From NCBI GenBank assembly GCA_015075635.1, contig JABTUA010000001.1, positions 1,612,001-1,676,000 of the forward strand: a DNA stretch of 64,000 bases, in the 5' to 3' direction. The DNA is from Polyangiaceae bacterium (GTDB lineage Bacteria > Myxococcota_A > Polyangia > Polyangiales > Polyangiaceae). How positions within the stretch are numbered: the stretch's first letter is position 1; each line of letters starts with the position of its first letter. Both the position numbers and the translations under genes were made by a program. The notes under the pieces were generated by a model. The model saw only the letters and a program-made list of their open reading frames with translations, ran no database searches and was not told where the DNA came from. Of this stretch, positions 11,201-21,049 are shown piece by piece.

Positions 11201-11392
11201 CTCCGAGAGCACCCGCGCCCAGGTCAGGCCCAGGTAGAGCACCGGCAACACGCCGAGCAGGCTCAGGCCGAGGAGCAGCGGCCGCCGCCCGAGCCCTGCG
11301 CGCCGCAGGGCCCAGCCGAGGTAGCTGCCGAAGACCACCAAGCCGAGCGCGAGGGCCAGCCAAGGCAGCTGCGCACCGAGGGCAGGAGGCAT
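8264..11392 (-). CDS. Large membrane protein with two VWA domains and a glutamine amidotransferase-like domain
   Basis: 1042 residues from the ATG at 11392, whose A overlaps the stop of the upstream VWA gene (TGATG). Three or four N-terminal membrane helices (residues 8-125) are followed by a first VWA domain with a DRSRS motif at 138-142, a class I amidotransferase-like segment (YDVLVLSDIPAPDLS; GGLLLMGGDKSLGPGGY), then a second VWA domain with a MIDAS motif (DYSGSMAM). A membrane helix lies near residue 900, and the basic, Ala-rich tail ends in RRRGRRK. This architecture accompanies MoxR/DUF58/BatA genes in many bacteria; the amidotransferase fold is usually non-enzymatic there. It probably works with the neighbouring BatA-like protein in the envelope. 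Confidence 0.85.
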   Translation of the reverse strand: MPPALGAQLPWLALALGLVVFGSYLGWALRRAGLGRRPLLLGLSLLGVLPVLYLGLTWARVLSEHYVRFERPLLALPAAVVVAAIAHRLLGLSPRQGAARRTLTELLIGFSALAAAFAVSGAELGKPLDRLAILVVIDRSRSIDLVPDADARVRSELQIAELGMRDDDRIGTLAFAAEAAVEDPLRPRSRLPAPQKVELGRDGTDIAGAIRRALAEVPADSAARIVVLSDGVSTRGDPLEAAAAAVAAGIPVDAVPLDQSKVPDVRVAALRMPPRASEGETIEMRIVTSASAETPLELRIFRDGQLLRKGNAKVAAGEDVLRLREQAPGPGLHRYDVEITALDPKLDVRPEDNTGSTFVRVRGQAAALVMERDPKLAGAMIRALEAAAFRVDSVGPSSVPADIAGFASYDVLVLSDIPAPDLSPTQIDALASYVRDLGGGLLLMGGDKSLGPGGYGKTPIEEVSPVSFDLKQERRRASLAEVIAIDYSGSMAMRAGKHTKLELANEAAARSAELLGTGDRLGVMHVDTVVSWTVPLGPLTDKAAISKAIRAVGPGGGGIYVDLTLQAAYAALDREKVNLKHLLLFADGSDAEERAGAFGLVAGAKSRGITTSVISLGRGSDTADLEKMARLGDGRFYLVEDAGRLPSIFAQETVLAAKSSINETTFKAEPASPGAATRGIDLGALPVLTGYVVTIPKGRAQVHLRGPEGDPILATWSIGIGRAGAFTSDYKDRWGRAWTSSPEASRLFGQLARDLTRRADDPRVRLEADAAGGELHVRANLVGDDGRAESFRRLKARVAGPDGFQREIPLEAVGAGAYAATIPLSRPGAYIATAIDEIAGDAVATTGAVLSAGEELRPTGTDRGLLTRVAEITGGQVRDTLAGIFKERSVKRFAYTSLTPPLLLLAALALLFGVGARKLALPERLSSLPARWRARARAREARTQAAAEARAEESRAATSTLGALRERKHERGAELPHPRVTTDAAPPSVPRFGHATPAPRPVVAPPPAHAAQAGAEPAAGPASSRQMSAAEILLARRRGRRK

Positions 11393-13353
11393 CACCGCCC
11401 ACCTCGCGCCGCGGGGCGGTCCGGCAGCTTCGGCGCCGCGACCGCCAGCGGCGAGCCGACCCGGGGCCGTCGCGTCAACCACCAGGCGTCGAACGCGATG
11501 AACGCCAGGGCCAGGGCGGCGAGCACCCACGCCCAGTCGGTGTGCGAGTCCGCCACCGACGCCGCGTCCGAGACCCGGACCGGGGCGCCTCCGCTCGGCA
11601 GGGTCTTGGGGGCGATGTTGCTCTCGACCTCGCTGGTGAGGTTGGCGGCCACCAGCACGCTGCCCGGGCGCTCGCCCTTCCAGCTCACGAAGTAGAAGCC
11701 GGCCCGAGCCACCTCGGGCACCACCGTGAGCCCCGCCTTGGCGGGGATCGACAGCTTCTTTCCCGCCGGATCCTCCACCTCGACGCTGGTGAGGTCGGGC
11801 GGCACCCGCACCGTCATCGGCTCGCCGGTGCGTGCTGGGCCGGTGACGCCGCGGGCCCGATGGGAGCGCGCGAGCTCCACCACGTTGCGGACGAACAGCA
11901 CGAACGACGCCTTCAGGGGCCAGTTGCTGTCGCCGACGTCGAAGCCCACCAACGTGCCGGTACGGCCTGGAGAGGACACGTCGCTGATCAGCACGCCCTC
12001 GCGGGTCTTCACTAGTGCGTCTGCTTGCCCCTCAGTTTCGATTTTGCGAGCGCGGGCGACCTCCACCCCATCCAAGGTCAGAAAACGCAAGCGCGGGTCG
12101 GCCTCGCTCCAGGACGTGATGCTGGGCCTCTCGAGGGGCTCGCCCACCAGCGCCGTGCGACACTTGCCGGCCGGCGGGTTCAACAGCAAGACGTCGCCCC
12201 CGGGCAGCGGTGCGGGGCACGCGCCGTCCACCACCAAGAGCGCGTCATCGGGGACCGCCGCTGTAGAGAGCGCTTGGAGGCTCGCGCCCAGGAGCTCCAC
12301 GTCCGGATCCGCGGAGAGCGCGCGCTTCACCCAAGGGGCGCCGTCGCCCGGGGCGAGCACGACCGGGATCTTCCGCCCCATCGGCACCCGGGCGTAGGCC
12401 CGGTCGTCCGTCGGCAGGGCGTCGTCCGGCGACAGCTCGACCACCAGCCCCGTGCCGCGGTCGCCGGTCGTGGGCTCGAAGGTGAGGACCACGGGTGCCC
12501 GCTCGCCCGGCGCGAGCGTCAGCTTCCGCGACGCCAGGGGCTCGGTCACGTTGCGCTGGCGGAGCGTGACGAAGACGTCCCGCGGTGCCTTGCCGTAGTG
12601 GGCGAGCAGCACGAAGGCCTGAACTTGATCGCGTTTCGTGGCTGGATCCAGGCCACTTCGCACGTCCACCCGGACGATGGCGGTGTTCGACGCCTCGCCG
12701 CCGACGTCGACCACGTCGACCGGAAGCGACACGGCGGCGAGCGACTCCGGATCGGTGAGCGCTCGATCGGTCACGACCACGATGCGCTTGTCCCCCGGCA
12801 GCTGCCGGAGGCGGTCCGCCGCGATGGCCAGGGAGCGGCCCAGGTTGCCCTCGATGTCGCCGGGCTCGAGCCGCTCGATGGCCGCCTCCAGGCGGCGCCC
12901 ATCCCGGTCGAGCGGCGAGGCGATGCGGGCCTCGCGACCCGCTTCGATAATCAGCGCGTCCGCCCCCGGTCCCAGCGCGCGCACCACGTTGATGGCGGCC
13001 GCGCGGGCGGCCTGGATGCGGGTCGTGCCTTCGGGCGTCCGCGCGGCCATCGAAGCGCTGACGTCCACGACGATGGCGACGTGGTCGCCGACGATGGCTC
13101 CCCCGCGCGTGGCGGGCTTTGCGAACGCGAGGGCGAGCAGCAAGAGAGCCGCGAGCTGAAGCAGCAGGGGGACCTGCACCAGCAGGCGTTTGAAGGGGCT
13201 TTTTGCCAGCAGATCGCGCTCCGCGACGGCCCAGAGCCAAGTCGAGGCGACGCGCAGCTGTACGCGGCGCACCTTCAGCACGTAGAGGAGCACCAACGGC
13301 ACGACGAGCCCGAGCAGCCAGAGACCCCCGGGGCTACGCAGCTCGATGGGCAT
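11392..13353 (-). CDS. BatA-type VWA membrane protein
   Basis: 653 residues. An N-terminal BatA segment with two membrane helices (about 8-27 and 58-79) and the motif WLWAVAERDLL precedes a VWA domain with MIDAS DVSAS at 97-101. A long beta-rich region follows, with a membrane helix near residue 615 (WAWVLAALALAFIAFDAWWL). BatA proteins are periplasm-facing partners of MoxR ATPases and DUF58 proteins. It is translationally coupled (1-bp overlap) to the double-VWA gene downstream, so the two are probably made together. Confidence 0.88.
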   Translation of the reverse strand: MPIELRSPGGLWLLGLVVPLVLLYVLKVRRVQLRVASTWLWAVAERDLLAKSPFKRLLVQVPLLLQLAALLLLALAFAKPATRGGAIVGDHVAIVVDVSASMAARTPEGTTRIQAARAAAINVVRALGPGADALIIEAGREARIASPLDRDGRRLEAAIERLEPGDIEGNLGRSLAIAADRLRQLPGDKRIVVVTDRALTDPESLAAVSLPVDVVDVGGEASNTAIVRVDVRSGLDPATKRDQVQAFVLLAHYGKAPRDVFVTLRQRNVTEPLASRKLTLAPGERAPVVLTFEPTTGDRGTGLVVELSPDDALPTDDRAYARVPMGRKIPVVLAPGDGAPWVKRALSADPDVELLGASLQALSTAAVPDDALLVVDGACPAPLPGGDVLLLNPPAGKCRTALVGEPLERPSITSWSEADPRLRFLTLDGVEVARARKIETEGQADALVKTREGVLISDVSSPGRTGTLVGFDVGDSNWPLKASFVLFVRNVVELARSHRARGVTGPARTGEPMTVRVPPDLTSVEVEDPAGKKLSIPAKAGLTVVPEVARAGFYFVSWKGERPGSVLVAANLTSEVESNIAPKTLPSGGAPVRVSDAASVADSHTDWAWVLAALALAFIAFDAWWLTRRPRVGSPLAVAAPKLPDRPAARGGR

Positions 13354-13787
13354 GCGCGGGGGAGCTTAGCTTGGACTGGGCCCCCGGTCTGCGGCGCATT
13401 GGCGACGCTGCGCGGGCCGCCGTCCGGGAGGTCGTTCGTCACGCCGTATGGGTGCGCCCGCGAAGGGGCGTTTTGCGGGGTTTCTGCGTGAAAAATCAGG
13501 GTGTGCGTCGCGCCGCCACGCGCCGACGAGACGCGCTCGCACGCGCTCTCGATCGCTGCGCCGCGAGCGTGACGACACGCCGTCGAGCGCCGCTCCGAGA
13601 GCGTGTGCGACGCACGCACCGACGCGCGCACCGAGCGCACGTTCGTGGTGTGCGCGCGAGCACGTCGCGCGCGCGAGTCGACGTTCGAGATCGCGATGCA
13701 TGAAAAGATCGTCTTGACGAGATGCACTCGAATGGATGAAAGTGTGTTCACCCTGCTCATTCAGTGAGCTGATACGGAGAACAGATC
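13354..13787. other. 434-bp intergenic region rich in CG steps, upstream of the H1-like gene
   Basis: No credible gene is visible. From about 13500 to 13700 the sequence is unusually dense in CG, CA and TG steps, including an uninterrupted CGCGCGCG run near 13668, so it is close to alternating purine-pyrimidine. It then shifts to more A/T-rich sequence (13690-13787), which probably holds the promoter of the H1-like gene. It is also the divergent upstream region of the BatA-type gene. Base composition is unlike the flanking genes. Confidence 0.5.
13714..13779 (+). promoter_or_regulatory. Putative promoter and RBS of the H1-like gene
   Basis: TTGACG at 13714-13719 matches a -35 element; a -10 element at the right distance is weak (ATGAAA near 13736). 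A clear GGAG at 13776-13779 lies 8 bases before the ATG at 13788 and supports that start. This is the most A/T-rich stretch of the surrounding kilobases. Confidence 0.4.
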
Positions 13788-13961
13788 ATGGCGGCTAAGA
13801 AGAAGGCATCGAAGAAGGCAGCGGCGGCGGCAGCAGCTCCGGCAGCGGCACCCGCGGCAGCCCCGAAGAAGAAGGCGCGTCGCAAGAAGGCAGCCAAGAA
13901 GGCGGCCAAGAAGGCGGCTCCGAAGAAGGCCAAGAAGAAGGCCCGTCGGAAGAAGAAGTGA
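13788..13961 (+). CDS. Small histone H1-like Lys/Ala-rich DNA-binding protein
   Basis: 57 residues composed almost only of Lys, Ala, Arg and Pro. A short KKKASKK start and a poly-Ala/Pro linker precede repeated KKAAKKAAKKAAPKK blocks and an RRKKK end. It resembles the C-terminal tail of eukaryotic H1 and the bacterial Hc1/AlgP-type basic proteins, which bind DNA or RNA non-specifically. It has its own RBS and is followed by a strong hairpin, so it looks monocistronic. It is the only plus-strand gene within the minus-strand MoxR/VWA locus. Low complexity makes homology weak evidence, but the clean RBS, ATG, hairpin and codon phase argue for a real gene. Confidence 0.85.
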   Translation: MAAKKKASKKAAAAAAAPAAAPAAAPKKKARRKKAAKKAAKKAAPKKAKKKARRKKK

Positions 13962-13970
13962 GTCTCTCTC

Positions 13971-14008
13971 GGTGCCAGGTCGCTGGGCTCGCCCAGCGAC
14001 TCGGTACC
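13971..14008 (+). terminator. Strong hairpin after the H1-like gene
   Basis: GTCGCTGGG (13979-13987) and CCCAGCGAC (13992-14000) form a perfect 9-bp stem with a CTCG loop. It is extended by GGTGCC/GGTACC (13971-13976 and 14003-14008, one G-U pair). It begins 9 bases after the stop codon. No U-tract follows, so it may stop transcription inefficiently or mainly protect the 3' end. Confidence 0.6.
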
Positions 14009-14098
14009 TGAGGGGCTCGAGCGGTGGCGAGCGCGGCGGCTCGAGAGCGTCGCGCTCCTCCCGCGTTCTCTTTCCGTCGTCCGTCAGCGCGCTGACGT

Positions 14099-14998
14099 TC
14101 AGTCGATGGAACGAGCGACGAATCGTCGGACGGCGCCTTCGAGGGCCTCGTCCGTTGCGACGCGTACGTAGCTCGCGCCGTGGCGTCGGGCCCAGGCGCG
14201 CAGCTCTTCCACGAGACCCGCGAAGCGGAGCACGTAGGCTTCGACGGCGCTGGCATCCATCGTGATGCTCAGCGACTGTCCCGTCTCCGCATCGACGAGC
14301 TCGTAGTCTCCCTCCAATTTCGGCTCGATTTCCCCTCGATCCACCACTTGTACGAGGGCCACGTCGTGTCCGGACACGACCGCGCGGCTGAGCGCGGCGG
14401 TCACCGGCCCGGGATCGAAGAAGTCGCTCAGCACGACCAGCATCCCGGGGCGAGGCGACTGTGCGACCACGTCGTCGATGGCGCGCGCCAGATCGACGCG
14501 TCCGCTCGGAGCGTCGCGCCCGAGATCGCGGAGCAGCCCGGCGAGCCCACCGCGTCCGCGGCGGGCGTTCGCCCGGCGCGAGATCCCGGTCGTCGTCTCC
14601 CGGGCACCCGCCACCAGGACCTGCGCGCGCTGCGAGCCGGCGAGCGCCATGTAGCCCAGGGCCGCGGCCAGGCGGCGGGCGACCTCGATCTTGGGCGGGT
14701 CGCCGAACTCGAGGGACGCCGAGGCGTCGAGGAGCAGGCGCACGACCACGTCCTCCTCGGCGCGAAAGAGCTTCACGACCGGGGTGCCCGTGCGGGCGAA
14801 CGCCAGCCAGTCCACGCGCCGCAGGTCGTCGCCAGGCTCGTAGTAGCGGTGCTCCTGGAACTCCGCGGAGCCGCCGCGGCGCTTGGCCGCGTGCTCACCC
14901 GCCGCTCCGGACCGCGCGCGGATCTCCAGTCGGCGCCTGAGCGCTTCGAGCTCGCGGATGAACTCGGGGTCGAGCAGCGAGGGATTCGTACCCGACAC
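14099..14998 (-). CDS. DUF58 protein
   Basis: 299 residues. The DUF58 hallmark EHRYYEPGDDLRRVDWLAF lies near residues 48-66, followed by a VWA-like region with a degenerate MIDAS (LDASASLEFG). DUF58 proteins are almost always partners of MoxR AAA ATPases. Here it is the last gene of the minus-strand operon that includes moxR, starting 3 bp after the ABC permease gene. Function is inferred from family and neighbourhood only. Confidence 0.9.
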   Translation of the reverse strand: MSGTNPSLLDPEFIRELEALRRRLEIRARSGAAGEHAAKRRGGSAEFQEHRYYEPGDDLRRVDWLAFARTGTPVVKLFRAEEDVVVRLLLDASASLEFGDPPKIEVARRLAAALGYMALAGSQRAQVLVAGARETTTGISRRANARRGRGGLAGLLRDLGRDAPSGRVDLARAIDDVVAQSPRPGMLVVLSDFFDPGPVTAALSRAVVSGHDVALVQVVDRGEIEPKLEGDYELVDAETGQSLSITMDASAVEAYVLRFAGLVEELRAWARRHGASYVRVATDEALEGAVRRFVARSID

Positions 14999-15001
14999 GA
15001 C

Positions 15002-16725
15002 TCAGCTCTCCTGGGTCGGCGCTTCGGCCGGGGCCGCCTCGGGCTCGGGCTCGGGGCCACGCCGAGCTGCTTCTTCCTCGGCCGCGAGCATGGCGTCGAG
15101 CTTCTCCTGCGCCTTCTGGTGCTCCCGCACGACGCGGCGAGTGCGCGTCGCGGCAGCACCAAACAGGCCAAATCCCAGCAATCCCCAGCCGAACGCGCAG
15201 GCCGCGCCCGCCGCCAGCACCAGCTCCGAGTCCGGGGAGGTGCTGCCGATCTGCTTGAGCATCACGATCACGTAGGTGGGGGAGGGCGAGGCGAACACGA
15301 AGGCGCTGTCGCTGCCCTCGGTCAGTACGCCGGCCACGGCCATCGCCAGCCAAGGTCCCGCCGTGGTCAAGAACAACGCGGCCACCAAGAGCGCGCGGGG
15401 CACGCTGGTGGTCGAGGCGCGGGCCCGGGTCCAGGCGGCGAAGCCGGCCAGAAACAGGCAGTAGCCGGCGACGTAGCCGCCGAACGCGACGACCCGCAAC
15501 GCGTTCTCCTCGGCGGCGGGCGAACGAGAGCTGAGCTCGAGGGCCACGCCGATGGCCATCTGCAGCGCGACGCACGCGGTGCCGACGACCATCAGCAGCG
15601 AACAGGCGCGGGTGATGCCGGGTCCGAGATAGCGACGGAGCTTGCCGACCCGCTGCCGGTCCCAGTGGATCAGCACCCGGCGCGAGGGGCCCAGGGGCTC
15701 GCCGGCGAAGACGAACGCCATCACCACCAGGAACAGGAAGGTCAGGCTGAGGGCGATGGCCACCGCGGCCCAGTAGTCCGACGGGACGGCGAAGGCCGGC
15801 ACGACCGTGGCGATGGTGAAGGCCGGCGCGGCTACCAGGAACCAGCGCCGGACCCCGCTCGAGCGGTCGTCGCTGATGCCGCCCATGTTGGCGACGGTGA
15901 TTTCGTACAGGAACCAGGCCGGCAGGGCGATTGTCGCGAGGGGCGCCGCCACCAGGAACGCGATGTATTCGAGGCCGAAGTCGGCGCGGACGTAGGCCGT
16001 GGGCAGCCAGACCGGCGCGCCCTTGGGGATCGCCGGCCAGAGGTCGTGGACGGCGATCGAGAGCACCACCCCGCCCAGCACGTAGATCAGCAAGGAGAGC
16101 GGGATGGCCACCAGCAGCGTGACCACGATGGCGACCGCGGTGCTGGAGAACTGCGAGCTGATGCTGAGCCCGAAGGCGACCGACAGCACGCCGAAGCAGA
16201 ACAGCAGCGCGAAGGCGCACAAGACCTCCAGCGCGCTGACGCCGCCGAACAGGAAGGGCAGCGCCCCCACCGGCACCAGCATCACGATGTAGAGGGAGAT
16301 GTAGCTGAGCGACGCCAGGAACTTCCCCTGGGCGATGGTGGTGGCGCCCAGGCCCGTGAGCGAGAGCGCCTCCCAGGTGCGACCGCCGCGCTCGCTGGCG
16401 ATGGTGCTGGCCGCGACCGCCGGGCCGATCCAGGTGACCACGGCGAAGGCCAGCGAGAAGAAGGTGTGAAACAGCGCGACGCCGACCTTGGCGGGCTCGG
16501 TGGCGACGCTGGCCACGCCGCCCACGGCGCACATCAAGAGCGCCATCAGGCCGGTGATGATGGCCAGGATGATCGGCGTGCGGCCCAGGCGCGCGGCCTG
16601 GCGCATCTCCCGCATCCAGATCGGGTTCGGGTCGTTCCGGAGCTTCTCCACCCGGATGCGCGCGCGGTCGATGCGCCGCGACGAGGGCGGCGCGTCAGCC
16701 AGGGTCGGGCGGCCCGTCTGCGCGC

Positions 16726-16729
<4 letters not shown>
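15002..16729 (-). CDS. ABC-2 type transporter permease
   Basis: 575 residues, starting at the ATG at 16729, which overlaps the stop of the ATPase gene. It has about twelve hydrophobic segments. The N-terminal region contains PIWMREMRQAARLGRTP and an ERGGRTWEALSLTGL motif, both common in ABC-2 permeases next to MoxR/VWA loci. The charged Glu/Ala-rich C-terminus (after residue 530) is cytoplasmic. It probably pairs with the ATPase encoded just upstream as an exporter of unknown substrate. Confidence 0.85.
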
Positions 16730-17882
<1,153 letters not shown>

Positions 17883-17886
<4 letters not shown>

Positions 17887-19978
17887 GGCACGCCTCCCAC
17901 TCCGACCACCCGCACCAGCACCCGGTCGACGTCCACGGACAGGCCCGAGTCGGCCGTCTTGCCCTCGCCGCCCTCGAGCTGTCCGATCAGCGCCGGCGCG
18001 TCGTCCGGCCACCAGTTGACGTTGTTGTCGATCAGGTCGTCGAGGGCCTTCCAGGCCTCGCCGGCTCCCTTGACGTCGGCCTCGAGGGTCGCCGCGAAGT
18101 CCTGCGCGTCCAGATCCCGAAGGTTCAGCGTCCCGATGAAGCGCCGCCGGCCGATCTTCTTCGGCAGCGTGCGGCCGGCTGAGGCGAGCACGCTCTGCCC
18201 GTCCTCGATGCGCGGGAAGTAGGTGACCTCACCCTTCGGCCGCCACACCAACACTCCGATCAGGTCGCGGGCCGTGCGGTTCTTCACCTCCACGTCGGTG
18301 CCACGCTCGATCAGGCTGACGCCTCCGCCCAGCGACGTGAAGCCGTCCTCGCGCACCACCACCGTCTGCCAGGGCTTGGCCTGGAACTTCTCCAGGCGGG
18401 CCCCGTCGCGATCGACGACCAGCTCCCGCGAGGTCTCGCTGGCGTCGTCGCCGGCGACGTCGAGCACGTTGCCGCGATCCGAAGCGCGCACGAGGAGCTG
18501 CTCCGCCGCCGAGGCGTAGAAGCCGCGGAAGCGCGTGACCGCGCCGCGGGTCATGCCCGCGCCCGCCTCGATGAAGGTCAGGTGCCGAGCGCGTCCGGAG
18601 ACGCCCTTCGCCATGGCGCCGAGCACGACGATGGCTGCCATCGTCGCTCCGGACCAGATCGGCAAGTGCCAGAGCGCCCTGAGCGGCTTGCCCTTCTTGG
18701 AGGCCAGGTAGAAGTTCAACGGACCCGCCAGCATCGAGTACGCGATCAGGAGCAGCAGGGCGACGACGATGGCCCAGCGCGCGCCCTCGTTCGGATCGAG
18801 CTGCTTCCTGATGCTGTCGAGCGCGCCGCTGTCGAGGGCGGTTGCGGCGTGCGGCAGCGCCACCGACACCTGTCGGTCCCAGGCGTGGCGCACGAGGTCC
18901 ACGATCTTGAGCCGCGCCCACTCGTCGCTCGCGGCGGGGTCCTTCGTGGCGTCGAAGCCGAGCAAGGTCAGCTCGCCCATGCCGTAGCTGGCCGTCGCGC
19001 CCCAGGGGCTCGGGCGCAGGTTGCCGCCACCGTAGCCCGTCAGCTTGACCTCGGCGCCCGGCGACGCGCGCTTGACGACGTTGCGGGGCGCGTAGCCGTA
19101 GCTGCCCCCGGTGTCCGTCGGCACCACGAACTCCGCCTGGCCGCCGAAGCCGGCAGGCGGGGGCGCGGGCTGGATGTTGGCGCCGACCATCGCCGACAAG
19201 ATGGGTGAGCGCAGATCCTCCGGCCTGGAGATCACCACCGCCAGCGAGCCGCCTCCCAGGACCCAATGGCAGAGCGCGTCGAGCTCCGCGCCCTGGAGCG
19301 CCGTGAGTTGATCGCTCTTGGCCAAGATCAGCGTGGCGGGCGCGTAGCCCGCCGCTCGGTCCGGCAAGACCGGCTCCCCGGTCGCGGCGTTCACCTGCGG
19401 CGACGCCACTCCCAGCGAAGGCGCGCTGTAGCTGTAGCTGGAGCGGAACGGTGCGGTATGCTGCGCGGCCACCCGTTTGCCGCGAACGCCGGGTCCGATG
19501 CGGCTCGGCATGCTCAGATCGAACAGCGTCGGCTCGAGCGGGCGCGGATCCGGGAGATTCGCCGAGGCGAGCTCCTTGCCCTTGCCGTCGAAGGCCTTCA
19601 CGGCGAGCTGCGGCGGCGTGTGCATGAAGCCGTGGGTCGGCAGCTGGAGCGTCACCCGCCCCTTGCCCGCCACGGCGAACGGAGCGCGGGTGCGCAGGCG
19701 CTTCTCGCCGCGGCTCCAGCTGAGCTCACTGGTCAGCTCGACGTGGCCCTCGAGCTGCTGCTCGGTGGTGTTGACCAGGCGCACCACGGTCGAGAGCCAG
19801 CGCTCCCCCGCTGGCGAGCCCGGGCCGAGCAACGGCACGGCGTCGAGCAAGAGGGCCGCTGGGCCAGCGGGGGCAGCGGGTCCGGCGCCCGGCGCGGGCT
19901 CGGGATCCTGGGCGCTCGCCAGCACGGTCGAGAGCAGGAGCGCCAGGAGCGCCAGGAGAGCGCGGACCCGACGCACGC

Positions 19979-19982
<4 letters not shown>
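17883..19982 (-). CDS. Periplasmic/membrane protein of the MoxR-ABC operon
   Basis: 699 residues. A signal peptide (LLALLALLLSTVLASA) and Pro/Ala linker are followed by a large periplasmic region. This includes an amidotransferase-like segment (ALCHWVLGGGSLAVVISR) of the type seen in GldG/DUF4350-like proteins, and two or three membrane helices (about 420-490). The C-terminal part is beta-rich. It is overlapped by 4 bp at both ends, by moxR and by the ABC ATPase gene, so it is a core part of this operon. No catalytic residues are evident. The role is unknown; a substrate- or partner-recognition subunit of the exporter is a reasonable guess. Confidence 0.75.
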
Positions 19983-21013
<1,031 letters not shown>

Positions 21014-21049
21014 GGGACCTCCGGAGCGTAGTCGGAAATCAGCCGCTGC

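Noticed and set aside
13275-13760. 161-codon minus-strand open frame upstream of the BatA-type gene
   Set aside because: Runs through the CG-rich tract and into the start of the BatA-type gene; composition Ser/Arg/Ala-rich, no motif.
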